Source: Armatimonadetes bacterium UBA1398 (GTDB lineage Bacteria > Armatimonadota > Zipacnadia > UBA1398). Taken from it: a DNA stretch of 30,403 nucleotides. Each line of letters begins with the position of its first letter. Positions within the stretch are counted from its first letter, which is position 1. The stretch is from NCBI GenBank assembly GCA_002305165.1, contig DBQI01000050.1, positions 1 to 30,403 of the forward strand. Direction: 5' to 3'. This document shows positions 6,578-14,887 of this stretch, in pieces. Made by a program: the position numbers and the translations under genes. Below the pieces are notes generated by a model. That model did not search any database, was not told the origin of the DNA, and saw only the letters and a program-made list of their open reading frames with translations.

Positions 6578-9307
6578 ATGAGCAGCCAAGAGACCCCGCC
6601 GACCGATGCGGGAAGCACCGGAGATGCCCCGGTTGCGGCAGAAGCTCGACCGCTATCCAAGGAGCTTCTAACCGACGAGGCCCATGGAATCCTGAGTCTG
6701 GATGTCATCGAGCTGGTCCGCGCCTCCGTCGCCGACAGTGAGGACCAGAGCCTGGCCATGGCCATACGCATGGTAACGGAGGTGCTCGAGGCGAACCGGG
6801 CCTGCTATCCCGCACGGTTAGCTCAGGGGCTGCTCCAGGAGCGTCTAGAGGATCCGACCCCTGCGGTCTCGACCTTCGTGGTCTTGGCTCGCGACCTCGT
6901 CGAGGCGGGCAACGCCGAGGCGGCACGGTGGGTGGCGCGCCGCGGAATGTCGCTCCGCGGCGACCATCGGCTCGTCGACGTGCTCCTTCGCATCGCGAGG
7001 CAAGCGCCTGAGTGGGCCGAGGAGGATGTCAGTTTCTGCCGCGAGCGCCTTCCGGACGCGCCCGAGCTGCTTTGGCACGACTCCCAGGCCGCAGACGCCG
7101 CCGAGGACTCGCTGCGAGCTGCGGATCTGGCCGTGGATGCGGCCTTGGGGTTTGTTCGCATCGGCTCCATCGACGACGCGGAGAACGCCATCCTGCGCGT
7201 CCTAGAGTGCGAGGACCGCGCTGTTATCGGCCGTCTGGTGGGGTCGTTGCCCTCTCTGGTCAGCCGCAAGCGGGGGCGTGAGGTCCTCGATCTGGCCCTG
7301 GAGCTAGGTACCACTACGTTCGAAGCCCTAGGCCTCCACGCTGAACTGGCTGACGCACTCCAAGCCGTGCTGCTGAAGCATGGGGACGACCCCTCCCTGC
7401 GTACGCTCTTCGTCTCGTCCTTGGCGGCATCCCTTGGCGGCGAGCGCGCCGTCCGCGGGCTGCTGGATAGGTCGGGGCTCACCGATCCTGCCGTGCCCTT
7501 CCCGGATGCGCTGGACCGCTACAGCGGTCTTGCCGTGTACCTCCCCGGAACGCACGTCCTCAACGCCGACTGGGGTGTTGGCCGCGTTACCGGCCATGAC
7601 GGGGAGTTCCTCTCCATCGACTTCCAGCACAAACGGGACCACCGCTTGAGCCTGTCCATCGCTGAGACGGCCATCTCCGTTGTGCCTGAGAACCTGGTGG
7701 CAGTGGCTTACTTCGAGGATCCCGAGGGCATCGAGCGCGAGCGCGACGAGAACCCGGCCGCCCTCGTTCTGCGGGCCGTCCAGCAAGAAGGAGGGGCGAT
7801 CAGCGTCAAGGAGCTCAAGGAGGTGCTGACACGGGACGTCGTGCCGTACGAGAACTGGGCGACGTGGTGGCGCAAGGCGCGCGAGGCTCTCACCAGCGAG
7901 CCGCGCATCGACCGTAGCCAGCGCTTCCGAGACGTGATCCGCCTTGCCCCCGAGGGTGGCTCCGAGGTGGACGCGCCACCGCTGGACCTCCCAATCCTCG
8001 ACACCAAGAAGGGCATGAAGAGCGCCGCGGCTATGATCAACCGGTTGCTCAAGGACTACCCCGACATGGAGGATCGCGCCAAGGCGTCCTACGCGGCGGC
8101 CCTGGCAACGGGCCTCGCCGAGGAGCGCTCCGCCGACGCGCGGCTGGCTGTCCTACCTCTGCTAGCACGGTGGAGGCCCGATGAGCGAGAGACCTGGGTG
8201 CTAGAGACGGCGCGCGCGCTCCAGAAGGGCGGCGACGTCTGCGCGGTGACCGACGAACGCGGTCAGGAAGCGGTCATGGACCTCGCCCTGGAATCCGAGG
8301 AGTGGCAGACGGCGGCGGTGGCTGGCCTGAAGTCGAAGCGCGAAGCCGTGGTCGCTGCCGCCTGGGAAGCCCTCGCGTCGCGCGGTGAGCCGAGCCTCCG
8401 AGCCGCCCTGGAGGCCGAACTGACCAGCGCCCTACCGCCGGCGGCGGAGGTTCATATCTGCCAGGTGCTCCTCTCGGGTTGGAGCGACCTCGACCCCAGC
8501 CTGCGGCCAGAGCCCTGGCTAGTGGTGGCGGCACTCCTGAACGCGGCTACGCCGGGTGGCGCCCCCAAAGCGGCGGACGCTGCTCGGCGTCTGCTCACCT
8601 CCAGCGAGAGCCTGGAGGCTGCCCTCACCGAGGCATCCCCTCCATCGCGCGCTATGCGGGAACGGCTACGTGGCCTGGTTCGCCGAGGATTGGATGAGGC
8701 CGGCGCCGCGGCGGCGCTGGGCCTATTCGCTCGATCTAGGCACGACGAGCTCGTATTGGCCATAGAGGCCGAGGAGGAAGTCGCCGAGGGCCCGGATAGG
8801 AGCCTCCCCGAGTTCGACGAGGAGGTCACCCTGATGTCTCGATCCACTATGGCAGTGCTCGAGGAGCGGATGAGAACGAACCGCGAGCGCCTCCGGATCG
8901 TCTTGGATGACCTCGAGAAGGCGCGGGGCTTCGGGGATCTGAGCGAGAACTCAGAGTACGAGACCGCCCGGGATCAGCGCGCCCTGCTCGAGTCCACGAT
9001 TGCGGCAACGGTGCAGGACATTGGTCGCGCGCGGTTCATCGAGGATCTGGAGGTCGAGCCCGATACGGTGCGGGTCGGCACTGAGGTGACGGTGCGCGAC
9101 GACGCCGGGAAGCGGACCATCTGGCTTCTCGGTGAAGGCGATTCCCATCTGGGAAGTGACGTCGTCTCCTATCGCGCTCCGCTCGGCCAAGCCCTGGTAG
9201 GACGGCGAGCCGGTGACCGTGTTCGGTTCGTCCTGGGTGATGAAGCGCGCGATATCGAGATCCTCGCTGTCGAAAGGCGTTTGCCCACGTCTGACCGAAT
9301 CGAGTAG
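6578..9307 (+). CDS. Giant GreA-type transcription elongation factor with long helical N-terminal extension
   Basis: A 909-aa protein. Residues 752 to about 905 form a complete GreA: a coiled-coil domain with the catalytic tip GDLSENSEY (D787, E790, matching the D41/E44 pair of E. coli GreA) and then an FKBP-like C-terminal domain (VRVGTEVTV...YRAPLGQALVG). It should reactivate backtracked RNA polymerase by stimulating transcript cleavage. Residues 1 to about 310 are alpha-helical, TPR-like and rich in Ala/Glu/Leu. Around 317-370 there is a small beta module beginning THVLNADWGVGRVTGHDGEF, reminiscent of CarD/Tudor-like folds, then a motif containing YENWATWWRKAREAL, then more helices. From recall, similarly long GreA proteins (about 700-900 aa) are annotated in spirochaetes and chlamydiae. 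The ribosome binding site is weak (GAG just before the ATG). Confidence 0.85.
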   Translation: MSSQETPPTDAGSTGDAPVAAEARPLSKELLTDEAHGILSLDVIELVRASVADSEDQSLAMAIRMVTEVLEANRACYPARLAQGLLQERLEDPTPAVSTFVVLARDLVEAGNAEAARWVARRGMSLRGDHRLVDVLLRIARQAPEWAEEDVSFCRERLPDAPELLWHDSQAADAAEDSLRAADLAVDAALGFVRIGSIDDAENAILRVLECEDRAVIGRLVGSLPSLVSRKRGREVLDLALELGTTTFEALGLHAELADALQAVLLKHGDDPSLRTLFVSSLAASLGGERAVRGLLDRSGLTDPAVPFPDALDRYSGLAVYLPGTHVLNADWGVGRVTGHDGEFLSIDFQHKRDHRLSLSIAETAISVVPENLVAVAYFEDPEGIERERDENPAALVLRAVQQEGGAISVKELKEVLTRDVVPYENWATWWRKAREALTSEPRIDRSQRFRDVIRLAPEGGSEVDAPPLDLPILDTKKGMKSAAAMINRLLKDYPDMEDRAKASYAAALATGLAEERSADARLAVLPLLARWRPDERETWVLETARALQKGGDVCAVTDERGQEAVMDLALESEEWQTAAVAGLKSKREAVVAAAWEALASRGEPSLRAALEAELTSALPPAAEVHICQVLLSGWSDLDPSLRPEPWLVVAALLNAATPGGAPKAADAARRLLTSSESLEAALTEASPPSRAMRERLRGLVRRGLDEAGAAAALGLFARSRHDELVLAIEAEEEVAEGPDRSLPEFDEEVTLMSRSTMAVLEERMRTNRERLRIVLDDLEKARGFGDLSENSEYETARDQRALLESTIAATVQDIGRARFIEDLEVEPDTVRVGTEVTVRDDAGKRTIWLLGEGDSHLGSDVVSYRAPLGQALVGRRAGDRVRFVLGDEARDIEILAVERRLPTSDRIE

Positions 9308-9377
9308 CGGGCGACGGTGATCGCGACGCGCCGTGGTCCCAGATCGGCCCTCCGGGGTCCCAAGGTGGATGGATAAT

Positions 9378-10160
9378 ATGAGAGTCGCTGTCCTTCTGAT
9401 GCTCGCCACGCTAGCAGCCCTTGCGCTCGTCATGGGCTGCGCTACGACCCCTGAGGCGCCAGAGGTGGATGATCCGGTGCTGCCTGACCTGAGCGGCGTG
9501 CAGCCGCGTGCCGGACATCTGGCCGAGGACGCAATGGCCGGTACCCAGTACGGCGGAGTCAACGTAACGGCGACGGCCGATGGCAACCCCGCCGCCGGGA
9601 TCACCGTGTACCTGATCCCCAGCACGGTTGGGAGCAACCTCAACGCGTGGCCCCACATCGATACCGATGCCGCAGGCACTGCCAGTTTCCGTAATGTGCC
9701 GCCGGTCGCGGGCCTCCGCCTATGGGTGGTTGAGGGCGCTCGGTCCGCCTCGCGCCCCCTAGCGAAGCCCGTGGCGGGTCGGGTTGACAGCTACGAGGTC
9801 GACGTGGTCACCGGAGGCGGCTCGACGGGCACGGAGCTTGACGGTGTGACGGGCGCAAGTGGGCACCTGGGCGCCGATGCCATGGCGGGCTCGGCCCTGG
9901 CGGGCATCAATGTGACCGTGCTGGATGGAGGCAAGCCGCTCGCCAACCAGGTGGTCAACTTGATCCCTGATCCTATCGGCGATCAGCCCATCGGCACGTT
10001 CCCCAGCGCCGTCACGGATTCCCAGGGCCGCGTGAGTTTCCGCGATGTGCCGCTCAACGTCACCGTGAAGGTGCGCGTTCAGACCAGTGATCAGGTCGCT
10101 GAGACCGCGGTTACCGGCGCTGCCGCCGGCGTCGTCAGCCCGGTAACGGTCACACTGTAG
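9378..10160 (+). CDS. Lipoprotein with two tandem Ig-like/carboxypeptidase-regulatory-like domains
   Basis: A 260-aa predicted lipoprotein. The short basic/hydrophobic signal ends in LVMGC (C21 lipidated). The mature part is an internal duplication with a 116-residue period. Unit 1 begins LSGV at residue 38 and unit 2 begins LDGV at residue 154. Each has GHL..DAMAG, then G(V/I)NVT, then a V.LIP segment, then (T/D)D..G..SFR(N/D)VP, a beta-sandwich pattern like prealbumin/carboxypeptidase-regulatory domains. Function is unknown; surface or periplasmic binding is an inference. The start is chosen at the ATG at 9378 because AAGGTGG lies nine bases upstream; the ATG at 9369 abuts that site and would add MDN. 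It follows the GreA-fusion gene by 70 bases, and its stop codon directly abuts the next start. Confidence 0.75.
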   Translation: MRVAVLLMLATLAALALVMGCATTPEAPEVDDPVLPDLSGVQPRAGHLAEDAMAGTQYGGVNVTATADGNPAAGITVYLIPSTVGSNLNAWPHIDTDAAGTASFRNVPPVAGLRLWVVEGARSASRPLAKPVAGRVDSYEVDVVTGGGSTGTELDGVTGASGHLGADAMAGSALAGINVTVLDGGKPLANQVVNLIPDPIGDQPIGTFPSAVTDSQGRVSFRDVPLNVTVKVRVQTSDQVAETAVTGAAAGVVSPVTVTL

Positions 10161-10838
10161 GTGGATCTGACTGGCGGCCGTAGCGCCAATCTGAGCCCGG
10201 GACTGGTCCGAGCCCTGGATCAGTTCCGGGCAGTAGTCGATGCCCAGTCGGACGCCCTCGAGGCATCCGATGCTCGGTTCGTGTGCCCGATCCCCTGTAG
10301 CGGCTGCTGCACACCCAACCTCTTCTTCATTACCGGACTGGACTTCCTGGGTGTCTGTCACCACGTCCACCGCAGTCTCAGCGAGGAGGTCCGTGCCGAC
10401 ATCGTCCTCCGCGCACGCGCCCTCGTCGCAGAGTGCGGGCTGGAGGAGGCGCTGCGCCTCGATGGCGCTGGCGGTGATGGCGAACCCAACATCGTCCAGC
10501 GGTGCCCCCTGCTCGACGCCAGCGAGCGCTGCCTGGCCTATGTCGCCCGCCCGACGCCCTGCCGGTTCTTTGGGCGTTCGCGGTTCCAGGCGGGGGAAGC
10601 CAACCTCTGCGCGATCATCGCCGGCCGACTCGGTAGCGAACTGGCTCACACCGCGCTGCCCGTAGTGGAGCAGTACAGTCGGGCCCTGGCCGATGCGCTC
10701 GCCCGGAATCTCACAGCCGAGGAGATGGAGGCCGTGGAGCCGTTCATCGCCGTGAGCACCCTCCCTATCCTCATCTCAGAGACGGCCTTCGACCCCACCC
10801 TCATCCTGGAGGTCTGTGGCCGCACCGACTTCGCATAG
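10161..10838 (+). CDS. YkgJ family cysteine-cluster protein (putative metal-binding)
   Basis: A 225-aa protein with the YkgJ/UPF0153 signature. CPIPCSGCC at residues 42-50 (C42, C46, C49, C50) is followed by RCPLLDASERCLAY and RPTPCRFFG, matching the family pattern 'C..CG.CC ... CP.L....C..Y..RP..CR'. Members are proposed to bind Zn or an Fe-S cluster, but no reaction is firmly assigned. The GTG start immediately follows the stop of the lipoprotein gene with no spacer, so translation is probably coupled; no independent ribosome binding site is evident and a slightly later start is possible. The gene ends nine bases from the stop of a convergent gene. Confidence 0.8.
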   Translation: MDLTGGRSANLSPGLVRALDQFRAVVDAQSDALEASDARFVCPIPCSGCCTPNLFFITGLDFLGVCHHVHRSLSEEVRADIVLRARALVAECGLEEALRLDGAGGDGEPNIVQRCPLLDASERCLAYVARPTPCRFFGRSRFQAGEANLCAIIAGRLGSELAHTALPVVEQYSRALADALARNLTAEEMEAVEPFIAVSTLPILISETAFDPTLILEVCGRTDFA

Positions 10839-10847
10839 GCTATGCCC

Positions 10848-12338
10848 CTAAGGCGACTCGATCGGCTGCGGTTCCACGGCGCCCGGCGCATTCACCGGTG
10901 GCGGCGCGCCATCGGGCCCCACCATGAACCGCTCATGTAGCCCCAGATCGCTCTCGACAGCCCCAGCAAGCGCCCGCGGAACGGGCGACGGGATCACGGC
11001 GATGGCGGCCACAGCGGTCGCGATTGCTCCGATCGTGGCATAGAGGGGACCGCGTCTCATTCGCTCGGCCACGGCGAACCGGCCCACTCGGACGCAGAGG
11101 CAGGCGCTAGGCGCGGCGAGAAGCAAGAGCGCTAGGAGACGCCACCAGCCCATGAACCGCCAGGGAAGCCACAACGCACCGGCTCCGAGAACCACGGCCG
11201 CACCCCATGCGGCCATGCGGTGCACCCTCGAGGCGCCCTCGTGCTCCCCGCTCATCGCCTCGCGTCCCGCGCTGGTCACCGCTAGGATGGCGACGCGAGC
11301 GAGAGGAACAGCGACGCTGAGGGCCACGCCGGCGCCGAACCCCGCCTGGGCGCGACCACCCGTCGCGAAGGCCAAGGGTATCCATAACCCCTGAGCGGCC
11401 AGCGCCCATGAGACCATGGCGCTGGGGCTTCGCGCGAGGCAGGCCGCGACCATGAACCCTACGGACGAGAGGGTGAGTGCCGGTATCATCCAACCGCGTC
11501 GCGCCAGTTCCCAGCCCTCAGCCCAAGGGAAGAGCCCGTACGCGCATCGTGTGAAGGTCCAGCCTACGGCCACCGCGCCGATGCCGTAAGCGGCTACGGT
11601 GGCCCCCATGGGGCGGCGAGATAGCAGGTCGGGCGAGAACCACGGCAGCAGCGGCAGGGACAGAAGCAAGCCGGCGCCTGCCGTGAGGGCCCTCAGAGCC
11701 TTGATGTTCGCCTCGGACTCCCCGGCGATGACTTGCTTGATCAGGCCCATGTCCGTGAGCCCGGCACGGCTTGCCGAGGACAGAACGGCCCATCCCAGCA
11801 GAACTACACCGGGTAGGCACGCGACCACGAAACGCCAAGCGGCTCGCCGAGACTCCGCTCGGTCCGCCCCGCGACCGAGGGCGACCGCCAAACATGCGAG
11901 CATCGCCGCGATGCACAGAACCGCCTGCCTGGCGTCCCGGGCCATGAAGCCGAGGGCCGCGAATCCACAGGCGAGCAGTACGCTGGCTTGGGGGGGCGAT
12001 TCACCGGAGAGCTGGGGGAGCATCACGGCGCCGGCGAGCACTCCCAGCATCGAGACGAGCACCAAGCCGAGGGCGCCTGTGCGGTCTACGAGGATCCCCC
12101 AGTCACCCACCGCTACCTGAACGATGTCGGAGTCGCCGATGCGGGGCAACACGCTCGCGGAGAGGGCCAGAGCGACGGCAGATATCGCCATGGTCATCCA
12201 GGCTGCCGCCTCTCTAGGGTCCTCCTCCTCGCGCATCCGGCGTCCCAGGGCACCCAGCAGGGATGGCATGAGCGTCCCGGCGAGGGCCCCCATGGGGTAG
12301 ACGGCAACGCTCAGCAGCAGGATCAGCGAGATCTCCAA
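10848..12338 (-). CDS. Orphan NuoN/MrpD-like polytopic membrane protein, divergent
   Basis: A 496-aa membrane protein with about 12-14 hydrophobic segments and a soluble Pro-rich tail. Its pattern follows the proton-translocating antiporter subunits of complex I and Mrp: LPWFSPDLLSRRP (residues 231-243) aligns with the NuoN/NuoM segment 'PFHxWLPDxxxxxP', and a later QGLWIPLAFATGG segment also resembles NuoN. Two residues essential in functional pumps seem absent: the TM5 glutamate (near residue 145, within LCIAAMLACLAV) and the lysine preceding the PFHxW-like motif (only Gly/Leu/Ser there). No other complex I genes are nearby. The start is a TTG at 12338 with GGGAGG six bases upstream. The role is unknown; a structural or scaffold membrane subunit is possible. 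The family assignment is an inference by eye. Confidence 0.6.
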   Translation of the reverse strand: MEISLILLLSVAVYPMGALAGTLMPSLLGALGRRMREEEDPREAAAWMTMAISAVALALSASVLPRIGDSDIVQVAVGDWGILVDRTGALGLVLVSMLGVLAGAVMLPQLSGESPPQASVLLACGFAALGFMARDARQAVLCIAAMLACLAVALGRGADRAESRRAAWRFVVACLPGVVLLGWAVLSSASRAGLTDMGLIKQVIAGESEANIKALRALTAGAGLLLSLPLLPWFSPDLLSRRPMGATVAAYGIGAVAVGWTFTRCAYGLFPWAEGWELARRGWMIPALTLSSVGFMVAACLARSPSAMVSWALAAQGLWIPLAFATGGRAQAGFGAGVALSVAVPLARVAILAVTSAGREAMSGEHEGASRVHRMAAWGAAVVLGAGALWLPWRFMGWWRLLALLLLAAPSACLCVRVGRFAVAERMRRGPLYATIGAIATAVAAIAVIPSPVPRALAGAVESDLGLHERFMVGPDGAPPPVNAPGAVEPQPIESP

Positions 12339-12384
12339 GCACGACCTCCCACTATGTTCGGGCCCCTAACACATACCCACACCA

Positions 12385-12404
12385 CTCGGCTAATACACGC
12401 CGAG
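12385..12404. promoter_or_regulatory. Inverted repeat in a divergent intergenic region
   Basis: CTCGGC (12385-12390) and GCCGAG (12399-12404) flank TAATACAC. The repeat sits in the 150-base region between the divergent NuoN-like and URO-D genes. It is a candidate operator or leader hairpin; no clear promoter hexamers were found. Confidence 0.25.
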
Positions 12405-12488
12405 GGCGCCGGATACCTGCGCCCCTGGCTGAAGGGACAGGCCGTTGGGACGCGAACTCGGGTGGGTGCGTCCAGAGCCTGAGAGGTG

Positions 12489-13691
12489 ATGTCAGTGGAT
12501 CTCGAGGAGATCGAGGCCCTACAGAAAGCCCGAGTGGACCCCTCTACGCTGACCGTCGTGGGCGGCGAGGAGGGCTTGACCCTGCGCGAGCGGTTCCGCC
12601 GAACGATGCAATATCAGAAGGTGGACCGGATCCCCTTCTTCGAGTTCGGGTACTGGGACGCAACACTCACCGAGTGGCATAAGCAGGGACTTCCTCCCGA
12701 GGTTGACAACGAGTGGCGAGCGTACGAGTACTTCGGCATCGAGAACTGGCATACAGCCCCCATCCACACTGGGCTCCTTCCCAGCTTCCCCGAGGAGGTG
12801 CTGCGGGCCGATGATGAGCGCATCGTCGCGCGCGATGGGGCGCGTTGCACTTACGAGGTGAACACCAAGGGGCACCGTTCGATCCCTCACTACATAGACT
12901 TCGGTCTGAAGACGAGGGAGGACTGGGTGGAATGGATCGACCGCCTAGACCCGACCACCCCGGGCCGCTACCCCGACAACTGGGACGAACTCGCGGCACG
13001 CTACAACAAGAGGGATTACCCCTTGGCGGTGCCCATCGGCTCGCTCATCGGCATACCTCGGAACTGGATCGGGTTCGAGAACATTGCGATGATGTGCTAC
13101 GACGACCCCGGCCTGCTCGAGGAGATCATCGAGAAGCTGTGCGCGCTCGTGTGTGGCGTCCTCGAGCGGGCCTTGCGGGACGTGGAGTTCGACTTCGGGG
13201 CGGGCTGGGAGGATATCTGTTTCAACAGCGGGCCTATCATCTCGCCTCGCTTCTTCGATGCGTGGATCGTGCCGCGCTACAAACGCATCACCGACCTGCT
13301 CCACAAGCACGGATGCCATGTGGCCTGGACCGATTGTGACGGCAACATCGTGCCCATCATCCCCCACTTCCTTCGGGGCGGCATCAACTGCATGTTCCCC
13401 GTCGAGGTCGGCGGCGGATCGGACCCCGTCGCGATGCGCGAGCAGTTCGGGACGGAACTGCTCATGGTCGGCGGTGTCGATAAGCACAAGCTGGTGGAGG
13501 GGCCCGCGGCTATCGAGGCCGAGCTGATGCGGCTGCTGCCGGTGGTCGAGGAGGGTGGGTTTATCCCCACTGTCGACCACCGTGTGCCCGCAGACGTGAG
13601 CCTCGCCAACTACAAGCACTACCTCAAGGTGAAGCGCGCCCTCTTCGGCTGCGGGAAGAAGCGGCCCCAGTACGACGAGGCCCTCGTCTAA
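12489..13691 (+). CDS. URO-D superfamily protein (uroporphyrinogen decarboxylase / methyltransferase-like), not HemE
   Basis: A 400-aa TIM-barrel protein of the URO-D/MtaA superfamily, recognised from LRERFRRTMQYQKVDRIPFF at the N-terminus and, near the end, INCMFPVEVGGGSDPVAM and LMVGGVDKHKLVEG. It lacks the RQAGR motif of true uroporphyrinogen decarboxylase. At the usual HxCG zinc position of corrinoid methyltransferases it has TDCDGN, so one expected histidine is replaced. Candidate roles are methyl transfer or demethylation of small molecules, but no corrinoid protein or activase is adjacent. Start choice is uncertain: GAGAGGTGATG places ATG at 12489 very close to the ribosome binding site, and the GTG at 12495 has better spacing. 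It ends seven bases from a convergent gene. Confidence 0.8.
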   Translation: MSVDLEEIEALQKARVDPSTLTVVGGEEGLTLRERFRRTMQYQKVDRIPFFEFGYWDATLTEWHKQGLPPEVDNEWRAYEYFGIENWHTAPIHTGLLPSFPEEVLRADDERIVARDGARCTYEVNTKGHRSIPHYIDFGLKTREDWVEWIDRLDPTTPGRYPDNWDELAARYNKRDYPLAVPIGSLIGIPRNWIGFENIAMMCYDDPGLLEEIIEKLCALVCGVLERALRDVEFDFGAGWEDICFNSGPIISPRFFDAWIVPRYKRITDLLHKHGCHVAWTDCDGNIVPIIPHFLRGGINCMFPVEVGGGSDPVAMREQFGTELLMVGGVDKHKLVEGPAAIEAELMRLLPVVEEGGFIPTVDHRVPADVSLANYKHYLKVKRALFGCGKKRPQYDEALV

Positions 13692-13698
13692 AACCGTG

Positions 13699-14775
13699 CT
13701 ACGGCGGGCCGGCGGTGGCCGCACCGTCGGCCCCCTTCAGGTTGCCGAGCACCGGCAGCAACACGAGTAGGTTAGGCCCGCCGTCAAGCACGACGACGGT
13801 GGCGGTGTCATCAACCTCCAGCGTGATCACGGCGCCGCCATCTGGACCGACCTCAGCCCAGACAGCCACATCGGCGCCATCCCAATGGCCCTCACCGAGC
13901 TTCGGCCAGCCTTTGGTGTCCACCCACTCAAGCCACCGATCGATCCGCGCCTGCCTCTCGACCATAGTGCCGTCGTAGGTGTAGGCAGCGGCTGCACGCA
14001 CCGGAGCCAGTAGCGCCGGGCTGACGGCGAAGAGTGTCTCCATGGGGCCCGGTTCCTCAGCACGCTCGACCCGAAGGCTCAGGTCTTGAGCGACGCGCCC
14101 GATCTCGTAGCTGCCCAGCCGTGTGCGCACGAAGAACGAGCCGCACGGTCCTTCATCGTGAAGCGACTCCATCGGAGGCACGGACTGCGGGGGAGTCATG
14201 TCAACCGGCACACGGGGCAGGCCGAGGAACTCCCCCAGCACAGGCCCGATGGGGATGTAGCCCTCCGCCCAGATCCAGTAGATCCTGTGGTTGACCCAGA
14301 CCCACAGGAACACGCCCCCTTCACTCGAGGGGCGATGGTATGCGTCGGCCCAGTAGTAGGTCTCGGGGTTGTAGTCCACCTTGAGACCAGGGTCCAGGTG
14401 GGGGCGATGGTTGCTCTCAGGCCAGTTCGGAGGCGGCGGTTCGCCGCCCCGCAGCTCAACCACCAGGCGGTAGCCAGCGCGCTCGGCCCACTCCTGGTAG
14501 AAGGCGGCAACATCCTCAGGGCTGGGCTTTGGGAAGCCGTTGAGCTTTAGGAAGCGGGCTTTGACATCGCCCGGCATCTGCTCCACGTACCGCACGATCC
14601 GGGCCACGCCGTCGTTCGGAAGCCACCTCTTGACTATCGGCAGCATCCACTTGCCTACGTTGACACTGAGGCGCTTGTCCGAGCCTGGCCAGAGCGGCGG
14701 CGGATCGTCCTGCTCTGCCCACGCCAGGGGAGCGAGAAGGGCTACAGCCCACGCAAGCCACATCCAACGTAGCAC
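13699..14775 (-). CDS. Secreted protein of unknown function, Trp/Pro-rich
   Basis: A 358-aa protein I do not recognise. It opens with a signal peptide (hydrophobic run WLAWAVALLAPLAWA, probable cleavage before EQDD). The mature region is rich in Trp, Tyr and Pro, with stretches such as DYNPETYYWADAYHRP, GVFLWVWVNHRIYWIWAEGY and GWPKLGEGHWDGADVAVWAE. A short hydrophobic segment near the C-terminus (NLLVLLPVLGNL) is followed by a Gly/Ala tail. The start is taken as the GTG at 14775, with GAGG six bases upstream; ATG at 14763 is an alternative. The frame extends to 14952, but that part overlaps the neighbouring epimerase gene. It lies 112 bases downstream of the epimerase on the same strand. Confidence 0.65.
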   Translation of the reverse strand: MLRWMWLAWAVALLAPLAWAEQDDPPPLWPGSDKRLSVNVGKWMLPIVKRWLPNDGVARIVRYVEQMPGDVKARFLKLNGFPKPSPEDVAAFYQEWAERAGYRLVVELRGGEPPPPNWPESNHRPHLDPGLKVDYNPETYYWADAYHRPSSEGGVFLWVWVNHRIYWIWAEGYIPIGPVLGEFLGLPRVPVDMTPPQSVPPMESLHDEGPCGSFFVRTRLGSYEIGRVAQDLSLRVERAEEPGPMETLFAVSPALLAPVRAAAAYTYDGTMVERQARIDRWLEWVDTKGWPKLGEGHWDGADVAVWAEVGPDGGAVITLEVDDTATVVVLDGGPNLLVLLPVLGNLKGADGAATAGPP

Positions 14776-14887
14776 CGCAAACCTCGCTTCGCCGTCGTGT
14801 CGGCCAGTCAGCGCGCCGGTCGACAGCACCGGCGCGCATAGACACGTGTGCTTCGCTCTCCCGTGGCGCGGGGGCGACTGCAACCCC

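Noticed and set aside
9759..10649. 296-codon minus-strand open frame
   Set aside because: It is antisense to the lipoprotein and YkgJ genes, both of which have clear signatures.
12489..13691. Annotation as HemE (haem biosynthesis)
   Set aside because: The RQAGR substrate-binding motif is absent and no haem genes are nearby.
12945..13724. 259-codon minus-strand open frame
   Set aside because: It is antisense to the URO-D gene and has no family resemblance.
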